Shown here piece by piece: positions 30,184 to 38,673 of a stretch of 60,264 nt of DNA (positions are counted from its first letter, which is position 1; each line of letters starts with the position of its first letter). The position numbers and the translations under genes are program-made. Source of the stretch: Oscillospiraceae bacterium (GTDB taxonomy: Bacteria; Bacillota; Clostridia; Oscillospirales; Oscillospiraceae); assembly GCA_017542425.1 (NCBI GenBank), contig JAFXXH010000067.1, forward strand, positions 1 through 60,264, given 5' to 3'. The notes under the pieces were generated by a model, which was not told where the DNA came from, ran no database searches, and saw nothing but the letters and a program-made list of their open reading frames with translations.

Positions 30184-31629
30184 ATGAATCTGATTTACGG
30201 CATCAAGGACAGGCCGAAATTTCCCCAGCTGGTGCTGTTCGCCATTCAGCAGCTTCTGGCCATCATGGCCGCCACCATCGCCGTACCCTCTGTGGTCAAC
30301 TCCGTCACCGGCTCTGAGCTGACCGCTTCCGCCGCCATTTTCGGCGCGGGCGTCGGCACCATTATCTATCTTCTGTTCACCCGCAGCTCCAGTCCCGTGT
30401 TCCTGGGCAGTTCCTTCGCCTTCCTTGGCTCCATGTTCTCCGCCTTCGCGGGGGCTGCCACGGCGGGTCTGGCCCAGGAAGTGGGGTACTGGGGCTTCAT
30501 CATCGGCGCGGTCATGGCCGGTCTGGTCTACGTCATCATCGCCATCGTCATCAAGCTCTGCGGCGTCCGCTGGATCTACGCCCTGATGCCCCCCGTCATC
30601 ATCGGGCCCACCGTGGCCATCATCGGTCTGAGCCTGGCGGGCAACGCCGTCAGCGACCTGATGAGCTCCAACGTCTCCCGCACCGTGATGGAGAACAGCG
30701 CCGAGCTGATCGACGGGCTGCCCACCCTGGTGGAAAAGGCCGTCAGCGTGCCCGTGGGGTCCCCCTATGTGGCCCTGATCTGCGGCCTGTTCACCCTGGC
30801 CGTGGTCATGCTCTGCTCCATCTTCGGCAAGAAGCTGGGCAGACTCATCCCCTTCATCATCGGCGTCCTGGCCGGTTACGCCCTGGCCAGCGTCTTCGCC
30901 CTCATCGGCAACGCCACCGGCAACGAGGAACTGGTCATCATCAACTACAGCGCGTTCCAGAACATCGGCTTCGTCTCCGTGCCGGACTTCGCCTTCCTCA
31001 AGGGCGGCAATCCCCTGGACGCCTTCAACGGCACCTATCTGCTGACGCTGTTCGCCGCCTACGTCCCCGTGGCCTTCGTGGTCTTCGCCGAGCACCTGGC
31101 CGACCATGAGAACCTCAGCACCATCATCGGCGAGAACCTGCTGGAGACGCCCGGCCTGACCCGTACCCTGCTGGGCGACGGCGTGGGCAGCATGGCCGGC
31201 GCACTCTTCGGCGCCTGCCCCAACACCACCTACGGCGAGTCCATCGCCTGCGTGGCCATCACCCGCAACGCCTCCACCGTCAGCATCTGGGGCGCGGCGG
31301 TGCTGTGTATCATCGTCTCCTTCCTGAGCCCGCTGATGGCTTTCCTCCAGACCATCCCCAGTTGCGTCATGGGCGGCGTCTGCATCGCCCTCTACGGCTT
31401 CATCGCCGTCAGCGGCTTCAAGATGCTCCAGCGCGTCAACCTGAACGAAAACCGCAACCTCTTCGTCGCCTGCGTCATCTTCATCACCGGCGTCGGCGGC
31501 ATGACCCTCACCTTCGGCGCGGTGGAGATCCGCACCGTGGCCTGCGCCCTGATCCTGGGCATCCTCACCAACCTCCTGCTCTCCGGCAAGAAGGAGGGCG
31601 AGAACGACCAGGCCCCGCTGCAAAAGTAA
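30184..31629 (+). CDS. uraA: Uracil-type nucleobase permease (NCS2/NAT family)
   Basis: A 481-residue polytopic membrane protein of the NCS2 family with about 14 hydrophobic segments. The start ends in a family-like IQQLLAIMAATIAVPSV. The segment CPNTTYGESIACVAITRNAS matches the TTYGENIGVMAITR region of UraA, pointing to uracil rather than xanthine as substrate. It would import uracil by proton symport. It is flanked by terminators on both sides, so it is monocistronic. Xanthine or another base cannot be excluded. Confidence 0.88.
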   Translation: MNLIYGIKDRPKFPQLVLFAIQQLLAIMAATIAVPSVVNSVTGSELTASAAIFGAGVGTIIYLLFTRSSSPVFLGSSFAFLGSMFSAFAGAATAGLAQEVGYWGFIIGAVMAGLVYVIIAIVIKLCGVRWIYALMPPVIIGPTVAIIGLSLAGNAVSDLMSSNVSRTVMENSAELIDGLPTLVEKAVSVPVGSPYVALICGLFTLAVVMLCSIFGKKLGRLIPFIIGVLAGYALASVFALIGNATGNEELVIINYSAFQNIGFVSVPDFAFLKGGNPLDAFNGTYLLTLFAAYVPVAFVVFAEHLADHENLSTIIGENLLETPGLTRTLLGDGVGSMAGALFGACPNTTYGESIACVAITRNASTVSIWGAAVLCIIVSFLSPLMAFLQTIPSCVMGGVCIALYGFIAVSGFKMLQRVNLNENRNLFVACVIFITGVGGMTLTFGAVEIRTVACALILGILTNLLLSGKKEGENDQAPLQK

Positions 31630-31648
31630 TCCCATTCCAACATACCCT

Positions 31649-31684
31649 CGCGCCCCCGTCCGTGCAGACGGGGGCGCGATTTTT
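31649..31684 (+). terminator. Terminator after the nucleobase permease
   Basis: CGCGCCCCCGTC / GACGGGGGCGCG stem with loop CGTGCA, followed by ATTTTT. It ends only 14 bases before the next gene, whose ribosome site CAGGAGG follows directly. Confidence 0.85.
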
Positions 31685-31698
31685 CAGGAGGTACTGCC

Positions 31699-32925
31699 AT
31701 GAACGCAAACCAGCCGCAAGGCCCGGAAGTGGCCGCCGCAGTCTGCCCGGACTATGCCCCGGACCACTGTGCAGCCGCCGTGGAACGCCTGGCGGAACTT
31801 TGTCCGGCATTGCAGCGCATCCAGCCCGGACAGCGGGTGCTTTTGAAGGTCAACCTGGTCACCGGCCTGAAGCCCGAACGGGCCGGAACCACCCACCCGG
31901 CGTTGGTCAGCGCCCTGAGCGCCTGGCTGCGGGACCGGGGCGTCTCCGTCACCATCGGCGACGGGCCGGGCGGGGCTTTCACGAAAGCCTATCTGGACGG
32001 GGTCTACGCCCTGACCGGGATGCGGCGAGCGGCGGCGGAGTCCGGCGCGGCGTTGAACGGGGACTTCCGGGTGGCCCACGCGGAAGTCCAGGAGGCCCGC
32101 GTGCTGAAACGCTTTGACTACACCGCCTGGCTGGACGCGGGCGACTGCATCATCAACTTCTGCAAGCTGAAAAGCCACGGCATGATGGGCCTGAGCTGCG
32201 CCGTCAAAAATATGTTCGGGGCCATTCCCGGCCTGACCAAGCCCGCCTATCACTACCGCTTCCCCAACTACGCCGACTTCGCCGACATGCTGATCGACCT
32301 GAACGAGCATTTCCGCCCGGTGCTGAACCTGGCGGACGCGGTGGTCTGCATGGAGGGCAACGGCCCCACCGCCGGGACGCCCCGGCGCATGGGGCTGCTG
32401 CTGGCCTCGGAAAGCCCCTATGCCCTGGACCTGGCGGCGGCCCGGCTGATCGGGCTGGAGGCCGGGCAGATTCCCACTCTGGAGCGGGCCTGTCAGCGGG
32501 GCCTGGCCCCCGGGACGGCTTTGGACGTGCCGCTGGCGCTGGGAGAGGACTTCCCGGAAACGAGTGAGACGGAATCCTCCTGGGCACGGCTGGACGCTTT
32601 TCGCATCCCGGACTTCCAAAGCCCTGCTGCGGAGACGGGCATGGAGGACTTCCTGCACGGCCAGGGCTTCCTGGCCCGCAGCGGCAACCGCATCGTCCGG
32701 GACGTGCTGGCCGTCCGCCCCAGGCTGACCGCTTCTCAGTGCGTCGGCTGCAAGCGCTGCGCCGGGCTTTGCCCGGTGAAGGCCATCACCATGCAAAACG
32801 GCAAGCCCCGCATCGACCGGGCAAAGTGCATCCGCTGCTTCTGCTGCCAGGAGTTCTGCCCCGCCGGGGCGCTCCAGGCCAGGCGGAGCCGCCTGGGGGA
32901 TGCGCTGCTGCGGTGGGTGCATTGA
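31699..32925 (+). CDS. DUF362 protein with C-terminal 2[4Fe-4S] ferredoxin domain
   Basis: A 408-residue cytoplasmic protein. Residues about 40-300 form a DUF362 domain (segments KVNLVTGLKPERAGTTHP and NFCKLKSHGMMGLSCAVKN). Residues about 345-395 hold two classical iron-sulfur motifs, CVGCKRCAGLCP and CIRCFCCQEFCP. The function of DUF362 is not firmly known; such proteins are common in anaerobes and probably act in electron transfer or cofactor handling. With no promoter visible between it and the terminator at 31649, it may depend on read-through from the permease promoter. Confidence 0.85.
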   Translation: MNANQPQGPEVAAAVCPDYAPDHCAAAVERLAELCPALQRIQPGQRVLLKVNLVTGLKPERAGTTHPALVSALSAWLRDRGVSVTIGDGPGGAFTKAYLDGVYALTGMRRAAAESGAALNGDFRVAHAEVQEARVLKRFDYTAWLDAGDCIINFCKLKSHGMMGLSCAVKNMFGAIPGLTKPAYHYRFPNYADFADMLIDLNEHFRPVLNLADAVVCMEGNGPTAGTPRRMGLLLASESPYALDLAAARLIGLEAGQIPTLERACQRGLAPGTALDVPLALGEDFPETSETESSWARLDAFRIPDFQSPAAETGMEDFLHGQGFLARSGNRIVRDVLAVRPRLTASQCVGCKRCAGLCPVKAITMQNGKPRIDRAKCIRCFCCQEFCPAGALQARRSRLGDALLRWVH

Positions 32926-32942
32926 GGCATATCATAGCAAAG

Positions 32943-32974
32943 GGCGGGACCCCCGGACTGTCGGGGGTCCCGCC
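32943..32974. terminator. Convergent-gene hairpin between the DUF362 gene and sigF
   Basis: A perfect GGCGGGACCCCCG stem sits between two convergent genes (stops at 32925 and 32991). T-runs are weak on both sides, but the position supports a shared bidirectional terminator. Confidence 0.6.
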
Positions 32975-32990
32975 GCATGTTTCATTTGTC

Positions 32991-33704
32991 TCAGTCCCCG
33001 CTCAGCAGCTCCCGCAGCTTTCCCAGCGCCCGGCGCTCCAGGCGGGAGACCTGCACCTGGCTGACGCCCAGCACGCGGGCGCTGCGGTCCTGGGTCAGAC
33101 CGTGGAAATAGCGCAGGGAGATCACCATCCGCTCCCGCTCCTCCAGGCGGCCCAGGGCCTCGTCCAGGGCCAGATGCTCCACCACCCGCTCCATCTCCCG
33201 GTCGTCCCCCAGGACCCGGTCCAGGCGCAGCCGTCCGTCCGGCCCCTCCTGCTGCAGCGACTCCGTGGGGGCCAGGGCCGCCTCCGCCTGGGCGATGGCC
33301 TCCGGGTCCAGGCCGGTCTCCGCGCTGAGTTCCGAGAGCGTCGGCTCCCGCCCCAGGCGCTGGTTCAGGATCTCCCTGGCCTGGCGCAGCAGGGCGTAGC
33401 GCTCTTTGATCCCCCGGCTGACCTTCACCGCCCCGTCGTCCCGCAGGAAGCGGCGGATCTCCCCGGCGATCTTCGGCACCGCGTAGGTGGAAAACTGGGT
33501 GCCATAGGCCGGATCGAAGCCGCCCACGGCTTTGAGGAAGCCCAGGGCGGCCAGTTGATAGAGGTCGTCGGCCTCCACGCCCCTGCCGAAAAAACGCCGG
33601 GCGATGCTCCAGATCAGGCCCTGGTTTTCCTCCGTCAGCCGCTCCGCCGCCGCCCGGTCCCCCGCCTGGGCCAGGCGGATCAGCTCCAGGGTGTCGGGCT
33701 TCAT
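32991..33704 (-). CDS. sigF: RNA polymerase sigma-F factor
   Basis: A 237-residue sporulation sigma factor of the forespore. Region 2 contains DLYQLAALGFLKAVGGFDPAYGTQFSTYAVPKI (about residues 47-79). Region 3 follows, and region 4 ends with the helix-turn-helix LTQDRSARVLGVSQVQVSRLERRAL. The ATG at 33704 overlaps the spoIIAB stop by four bases, showing translational coupling. SpoIIAB binds and inhibits it before septation in the known pathway. Upstream in-frame codons belong to spoIIAB read in another frame. Confidence 0.97.
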   Translation of the reverse strand: MKPDTLELIRLAQAGDRAAAERLTEENQGLIWSIARRFFGRGVEADDLYQLAALGFLKAVGGFDPAYGTQFSTYAVPKIAGEIRRFLRDDGAVKVSRGIKERYALLRQAREILNQRLGREPTLSELSAETGLDPEAIAQAEAALAPTESLQQEGPDGRLRLDRVLGDDREMERVVEHLALDEALGRLEERERMVISLRYFHGLTQDRSARVLGVSQVQVSRLERRALGKLRELLSGD

Positions 33705-34135
33705 CCCGGTTTTCGGCGGATGCGGCGCTGCATGGTCACCGTCGTCCCCTTGCCCGGGGCGCTGCGGATGCGCAGCCGGTCCGTGAAGCTCTCCATGATG
33801 GTGAAGCCCATGCCGCTGCGGTCCTCGCCGCCGGTGGTAAAGAGGGGCTGCCGGGCCCGGTCCACGTCCTCGATGCCCCGGCCCTTGTCCTTCACCGTGA
33901 TCTCCAGATATTCCCCGTCCAGGATGCGCGCCCGGAGCCAGACGACGCCCACCGTGTCCGGGTAGGCGTGGACGATGGCGTTGGTGACCGCCTCGCTGAC
34001 CGCCGTGCGGATGTCCCCCAGCTCGTCCAGGGTGGGGTCCATCTGAGAGGCAAAGGCCGCCACGGAAGCCCGGGCCAGCGCCTCGTTGGCGCTGCGGCTG
34101 GGAAATTCCAGCTTGAGATAGTTGTCCCGCTTCAT
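33701..34135 (-). CDS. spoIIAB: Anti-sigma F factor SpoIIAB
   Basis: A 144-residue serine kinase of the GHKL fold. It holds sigma-F inactive and phosphorylates SpoIIAA. The ATP-binding N-box is VSEAVTNAIVHAYP, the G1 box is VKDKGRGIED, and GEDRSGMGFTIMESF is the G2 region. Its ATG overlaps the end of spoIIAA by four bases and its stop overlaps sigF by four bases. The gene order spoIIAA-spoIIAB-sigF is the classical one. Confidence 0.97.
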   Translation of the reverse strand: MKRDNYLKLEFPSRSANEALARASVAAFASQMDPTLDELGDIRTAVSEAVTNAIVHAYPDTVGVVWLRARILDGEYLEITVKDKGRGIEDVDRARQPLFTTGGEDRSGMGFTIMESFTDRLRIRSAPGKGTTVTMQRRIRRKPG

Positions 34136-34461
34136 GCCTGTTTCGCCTCCCTCGCCGCCGCGATCTGCACCACCCGGCCAATGCCGCCCGCGTCCAGCAC
34201 CCGCAGCGGCTGGGCACCCACGTTCTCCACCCAGAAGCGCCCGCCTCCGGCCACCAGCCGCCGGTGCAGGCGCAGGATCAGCGCGATGCCGGAGGAGTCC
34301 ATGAAGCTCAGCCGCCCCAGGTCCAGCACGCAGTCCCGGGGCAGGTATTCCCCCAGCAGCCGCTCCACCAGCTCCGCCGCGCCCCGCACCGCGTGGTGGT
34401 CCAGCTCCCCGTGGAGATAGATGGTCAACCGTCCGTTGTCGTAGGAGGAAAAGACTTTCAT
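34132..34461 (-). CDS. spoIIAA: Anti-sigma F factor antagonist SpoIIAA
   Basis: A 109-residue STAS-domain protein that frees sigma-F by binding SpoIIAB when unphosphorylated. The phosphorylation site is in LSFMDSSGIALILRLH. I chose the ATG at 34461: GGAGG is eight bases upstream, while an in-frame GTG nine bases earlier abuts the ribosome site. It is the first gene of the operon. Confidence 0.95.
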   Translation of the reverse strand: MKVFSSYDNGRLTIYLHGELDHHAVRGAAELVERLLGEYLPRDCVLDLGRLSFMDSSGIALILRLHRRLVAGGGRFWVENVGAQPLRVLDAGGIGRVVQIAAAREAKQA

Positions 34462-34493
34462 CGGCGGCACCTCCGAATCGTACAGGATACCCC

Positions 34494-34521
34494 GATTGTA
34501 CCGGATTTATACGGAAAATGC
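34494..34521 (-). promoter_or_regulatory. Possible sigma-F type promoter before spoIIAA
   Basis: On the minus strand, GCATT and, 14 bases later, GGTACAATC resemble forespore sigma-F/G elements (GYATA and GGNNANAHTR). In Bacillus the operon starts from sigma-H; no convincing sigma-H element is seen. The call is tentative. Confidence 0.3.
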
Positions 34522-34543
34522 CGTCGAAGTCTGGAAGAAGCAC

Positions 34544-34589
34544 AAAAAGAGGCCGCCCCGCCGGAACGGTGGGACAGCCTCCGTTTTTT
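34544..34589 (-). terminator. Terminator after the ECF sigma operon
   Basis: A GC-rich hairpin (GAGGC... / ...GCGGCCTC with CCCACCG/CGGCGGG inside) is followed on the minus strand by TTTTTGTG. T/A-runs on both sides could make it bidirectional. Confidence 0.7.
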
Positions 34590-34592
34590 CTG

Positions 34593-35300
34593 TTACGCGA
34601 TCAGTTCCCTTGCCATGGACAGCAGTTCCTCCAGCTCCATGCCTCGGTCACAGTGCAGTCTGCACTGCAAAGGGCCCTGCTGCCAGGTGACCGTCCAACT
34701 GATTTCTCCCGTCTCCTTGCCCCACTGGTCGCCCCAGACGCCGCGGGCGGCGTAGACTGTCACCACGTCGATCTCCGTCGGGTCCCCATGGAGGAAGCTG
34801 ACGGTCTCCCCCTCCTGCCAGGGGATCTGGCTGAAGGTCACATCCTGCTTCCCCGCCAGCGTATAGGTGAAGGTGTAGGACGGGACGGTGGCCTCCACGC
34901 TGCGGTTTTCGCCCAGCATCTGATTCATCATCGTGTAGCCCCAGGCGAAGGTATAGCCGTTGGCAAAGCGCTCCGGCAGCAGCGGCACGCAGCCCAGCGC
35001 CTCCAGGGCCTCCGCCTCCGTGGGCAGGGTGGTGAAGGGTTCCTCCTCCACGCTGTGGCTGTGTATGCCCAGGATCGCGCCGCTGCTGGCCAGGGCGGAG
35101 AGGCTCAGCACCAGCACCGCCGCCAGGGCGATCAAAATGGTCCGTTTCGTTTTCATGGTCACATGCTTCCTTTCCGTCTGCGCGGGGGCGGTATGCGCGC
35201 CGGTCCGCGTCGCGATGCGCGCCGTGTCCAGCCGCGCCGGGGCGGTCTGCTCACACAGGGACGGCAGGCCCAATTCGTCCCAAAGGTCTCGCCGCTTCAT
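34593..35300 (-). CDS. Single-span membrane partner of the ECF sigma factor (DUF4367-like)
   Basis: A 235-residue protein. A polar cytoplasmic N-terminus of about 50 residues leads to one transmembrane helix (TILIALAAVLVLSLSALAS). The extracellular domain contains VTFSQIPWQEGETVSFLHG and resembles DUF4367 domains. The ATG at 35300 overlaps the sigma factor stop by four bases. Such coupled membrane proteins usually act as anti-sigma factors or sensors; here the cytoplasmic part lacks a recognisable zinc anti-sigma motif, so the regulatory role is inferred from gene order. Confidence 0.75.
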   Translation of the reverse strand: MKRRDLWDELGLPSLCEQTAPARLDTARIATRTGAHTAPAQTERKHVTMKTKRTILIALAAVLVLSLSALASSGAILGIHSHSVEEEPFTTLPTEAEALEALGCVPLLPERFANGYTFAWGYTMMNQMLGENRSVEATVPSYTFTYTLAGKQDVTFSQIPWQEGETVSFLHGDPTEIDVVTVYAARGVWGDQWGKETGEISWTVTWQQGPLQCRLHCDRGMELEELLSMARELIA

Positions 35301-35833
35301 CGAATCCCCTCCGCTTCTGTCAAAATCTGTTTCAGCTTTTGCTTGCCTCTGAAAAGGCGGGTCTTGACGGTGGACAGCTTCATGCCCATGGCCCCTGAAA
35401 TCTCCCGCAGGGACTGGCCGTAGCGGTAATAGCGGACAAACAGCTCCAGGCTTTCCTCCCCCAGCATCGCCACCGCGTCCCAGAGGCCCAGGCGGTCCGG
35501 GTCCTCCGCTGCCGGTTCCGCACCGGTTTCCGCCTGTGCCTCCAGGCTCAGGTCCTGCCGCCGCGCCCGCAGCCGCCGGTAGACGCCGTGCCGCGCCGTG
35601 GCCGCCAGGTAGGCGCGGACGCCACCCCGGTCCGGGTCCAGCCGCGCCGCGTTTTGCCACAGGGCCAGAAACACGTCGGACAGCAGTTCCTCCTGGTCCT
35701 CGGGAGGCAGCCCGCCGCCCCCGGCCCGCCAGAGTACCGCGCTGAGATAGGGCGTATAGCGCCCAATCGCCGCCTCCAGCGCCGCCCCGTCGCCGTTTTT
35801 CAGCCGCCGCAGCAGCTTTGCTTCCTCGTCCAT
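35297..35833 (-). CDS. ECF-type RNA polymerase sigma factor
   Basis: A 178-residue sigma-70 family factor with only regions 2 and 4. Region 2 covers about residues 10-95 (DQEELLSDVFLALWQNAARLD). Region 4 covers about 115-170 (QSLREISGAMGMKLSTVKTRLFRGK). It is the first gene of a two-gene operon with its membrane partner. A TGAAAC-type element upstream suggests it recognises its own promoter, as many ECF factors do. The signal it responds to is unknown. Confidence 0.93.
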   Translation of the reverse strand: MDEEAKLLRRLKNGDGAALEAAIGRYTPYLSAVLWRAGGGGLPPEDQEELLSDVFLALWQNAARLDPDRGGVRAYLAATARHGVYRRLRARRQDLSLEAQAETGAEPAAEDPDRLGLWDAVAMLGEESLELFVRYYRYGQSLREISGAMGMKLSTVKTRLFRGKQKLKQILTEAEGIR

Positions 35834-35884
35834 GTCTCACTCGCCTCTTCGGTTTTTGACGGCCCGCGCGTCGCCGTACACTCT

Positions 35885-35915
35885 GATATAGTCTGGGAAA
35901 GGAGGAAAAGTTTCA
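35885..35915 (-). promoter_or_regulatory. Candidate autoregulated ECF promoter
   Basis: On the minus strand TGAAAC (35910-35915) is followed by TTTTCCTCC..., and GACTATATC lies about 17-19 bases on. TGAAAC is the usual -35 of Firmicute ECF factors. It is about 55 bases before the sigma gene. A sigma-A -35 is absent. Confidence 0.5.
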
Positions 35916-35959
35916 GTTGCACGCAGTTTTTCTAAAAAAATTGGGGAGGATGCCGAAAA

Positions 35960-36047
35960 GCGGAGGGGGCAAGCCCCCTCCCTACAAAATATGGTGGTTT
36001 TTCACAGTCCACCCGCGTGTTGTAGGGAAAGGGCTTGCCCCTTCCGC
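35960..36047. repeat. Palindromic MITE-like element with 28-base inverted ends
   Basis: The left end (35960-35987) begins GCGGAGGGGGCAAGCC and finishes CCCTACAA. The right end (36020-36047) is its reverse complement with three mismatches. The 32-base centre holds ATATGGTGGTTTTTCACAG. There is no open frame. It fills the gap between the ECF operon and the P-type ATPase gene and looks like a non-autonomous dispersed element; other copies would lie outside the window. Confidence 0.6.
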
Positions 36048-36097
36048 AGAGTTGCATCCGCTTCGACGGTATATTTTGTCTTGCGCCTGCCCGGATG

Positions 36098-38479
36098 TCA
36101 GGCTTTTCCCTTCCCCACGCGCTCCCACAGCCGCGTCAGGCCCAGCAGTGCCGGCCAGATCAGCACCGCCGCGCCGGCCAGGAGCAGCAGGGCGTTGGCG
36201 CTCAGGGGGCTGAGCTGGAACCACCGGTCCAGCACCAGAATCGCCAGGGCGTAGCCCAGGGCGATGGCCAGGAGCAGCAGACGGCGCAGGGGGGTGAAGG
36301 GGAGGCAGAGGCGGAAGATGACCGCCAGGCCCACCAGGCTCATGATGTAGACGCAGACGGTGCTCAGCTCCGGCGGTGGGATGCCCAGACGCCGGGACAG
36401 CGCGATGGCCGCCAGGATCAGCAGATAGTCCGTGAAGGCCGGGGGCACGGCCCGGCGCAGGACGTTTGCCAGGAAGCGGCCCCGGACCAGGCTCTCGTTG
36501 GGCTCCAGGGCCAGCACGAAGGCCGGGAAGCCGATGGTCAGCATCCCGATCAGGCTCATCTGCACCGGCGTGAAGGGGAAGGGCAGGGCAAAGAACAGGC
36601 TCGTCAGGGCCAGGGCCAGGGCGAAGATGTTTTTCAGCAGGAACAGCGTGGCGCTGCGCTGGATGTTGTTGATGACCCGCCGTCCCTCCGCCACCACGCC
36701 GGGCATGACGGAGAAGTCGTTTTCCAGCAGCACCAGGTCGCTGACCCGGCTGGCCGCGTCGCTGCCCGCCGCCATGGCCACGGAGCAGTCCGCCTCCTTC
36801 AGCGCCAGCACGTCGTTGACGCCGTCGCCGGTCATGGCTACGGTGTGGCCCTGGGCTTTCAGCGCCCGGATCAGGCGGCGCTTCTGCTCCGGCGTGACCC
36901 GCCCGAAAACGGTATAGTCTGCGGCGGCCCGGTCCAGCGCCGCGTCGTCGGTCAGGGTCCGGGCGTCGATCCAGCGCTCGGCCCCGGGGATGCCCGCGCT
37001 GGCGGCCACCTGGGAGACGGTGCGGGGGTTGTCCCCGGAGATGACCCGGACCGCCACGCCCTGGGAGGCGAAATAGCGGAAGGTCTCCGGCGCAGCGGCG
37101 CGGATGGGGTTGTGCAGGGCGATGAGGGCCAGGGGGCGCAGGGCCGCCGGGTCCGGGGATCGCTCCGCCGCCGGGGCCAGGTCGGACAGCGCCAGCAGCA
37201 GCACCCGGCAGCCCCGTTTCGCCAGGGCGCTCAGCGCTGCCTCCAGTTCGGAGACCCGCTCCCCCAGCAGCACTTCCGGCGCGCCCAGATAGCAGCGCTC
37301 GCCGGAGGTGAAGCGCACCGCGCCGTATTTCTTCTCTGAGGTGAAGGGGAACCGTTCTTCCGCCTCCCGGCCCGCGCCGCAGCCGTCGAAGCTGCCTTTC
37401 AGGGCCTGCATCGTGTCGTTTTCGCCGCCCAGGGCGGCCACATAGTCCCCCAGCAGCCCCCGGAGGGCCGCCTCCTCCGCGCCGTTCAGGGGCAGGAGGC
37501 TGTCCAGGGACATGGTGTTTTCCGTGATGGTGCCGGTTTTGTCCACGCAGAGCACGTCCACCCGGGCCAGGGTCTCGATGCTTTTCAGCTCGTGCACCAG
37601 GGTCTTCCGCTTTGCCAGGCGCACCACGCTGGCCACCAGGGCCAGGCTGGTCAGCAGATACAGGCCCTCCGGGATCATGCCGATCAGGGCCGCCACCGTC
37701 TGGACAATGGCCTCCCCCAGCTCCGTGTGCCGCCAGACCAGCTCTTTGAACAGCAGCGCCCCGCCCAAGGGGAACAGGAGGATTCCGATCCACTTGACCA
37801 GTTGGCTCAGGGCGTGCATCATCTCCGACTCGTGGCTGCCCCCCGCCCGCCGGGCCTCCAGGGTCAGGCGGCCCGCGTAGGACTCCGCCCCCACGGCGGT
37901 GAGCCGCGCCCGGCAGAGACCGCTGACCAGGAAGCTCCCGGACAGGAGCCGGTCCCCCGGGTGCTTCGTGATCTCGTCCGCCTCCCCGGTGACCAGGGCC
38001 TCGTTCACCCGGCAGGAACCGGTCAGCACTTCCGCGTCCGCGCAGATCTGGTCCCCGGCCCGGAAGACCACCACGTCGTCCCGCACCAGTTCCTCGCTGC
38101 GCAGCTCCAGCTCCGCCCCGTCCCGCACAGCGGTGACGCGCTGGGCGCTCAGCAGGTTCAGCCGGTCCAGCACCCGCTTGCTGCGCAGCTCCTGCACGAT
38201 GCCGATCACCGTGTTGCAGATTACCACACCCATGAAGGCCAGATTGTTCCAACTCCCAACCGCCGCCACCAGGACGGCCAGGATCACGAACACCAGATTG
38301 AAATAGGTGAAGATGTTGGTGAAAAGGATCTGGCCCACGCTCTTGCCGGGGGAGCGCAGCGGCAGGTTGGAAAGCCCGCCCCTGACCCGCTCCGCCGCCT
38401 GCTCCGCCGTCAGGCCCAGTTCCGGCGCGGGGCGCAGCGGCTCCGGCCGGGCACTTTGCGCGCTTCGTTTCGCCGCCAT
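36098..38479 (-). CDS. Cation-transporting P-type ATPase (CtpE-like)
   Basis: A 793-residue membrane pump. Order: N-terminal cytoplasmic segment, two helices, actuator domain with VTGEADEITK, two helices with the ion-site motif MIPEGL, phosphorylation site DKTGT at about Asp313, hinge TGDGVNDVLALKEADC, then C-terminal helices. The region from PEGLYLLTSLAL to LARVDVLCVDKTGT resembles mycobacterial CtpE, which is linked to calcium uptake, so a divalent cation is likely but not proven. The ATG at 38479 has GGAGG seven bases upstream; a TTG 21 bases earlier is poorly placed. It is monocistronic. Confidence 0.9.
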   Translation of the reverse strand: MAAKRSAQSARPEPLRPAPELGLTAEQAAERVRGGLSNLPLRSPGKSVGQILFTNIFTYFNLVFVILAVLVAAVGSWNNLAFMGVVICNTVIGIVQELRSKRVLDRLNLLSAQRVTAVRDGAELELRSEELVRDDVVVFRAGDQICADAEVLTGSCRVNEALVTGEADEITKHPGDRLLSGSFLVSGLCRARLTAVGAESYAGRLTLEARRAGGSHESEMMHALSQLVKWIGILLFPLGGALLFKELVWRHTELGEAIVQTVAALIGMIPEGLYLLTSLALVASVVRLAKRKTLVHELKSIETLARVDVLCVDKTGTITENTMSLDSLLPLNGAEEAALRGLLGDYVAALGGENDTMQALKGSFDGCGAGREAEERFPFTSEKKYGAVRFTSGERCYLGAPEVLLGERVSELEAALSALAKRGCRVLLLALSDLAPAAERSPDPAALRPLALIALHNPIRAAAPETFRYFASQGVAVRVISGDNPRTVSQVAASAGIPGAERWIDARTLTDDAALDRAAADYTVFGRVTPEQKRRLIRALKAQGHTVAMTGDGVNDVLALKEADCSVAMAAGSDAASRVSDLVLLENDFSVMPGVVAEGRRVINNIQRSATLFLLKNIFALALALTSLFFALPFPFTPVQMSLIGMLTIGFPAFVLALEPNESLVRGRFLANVLRRAVPPAFTDYLLILAAIALSRRLGIPPPELSTVCVYIMSLVGLAVIFRLCLPFTPLRRLLLLAIALGYALAILVLDRWFQLSPLSANALLLLAGAAVLIWPALLGLTRLWERVGKGKA

Positions 38480-38673
38480 GGCCCCACCTCCCCCCGACAA
38501 ATAGGATAAGCCTAATATAGCACATTCTCCCGCCCTTGCCTACCGTCTTTCAAAAAATTTCGACGGCGGAAAAAAAGACTGTACGCGGCGGGGGCGATGG
38601 TGTATAATCACTTTATTATGCTGTACGGACCCCGCCCAGGCGGGGGACGAGCGCGGGAAACGGAGGCGGAGGC

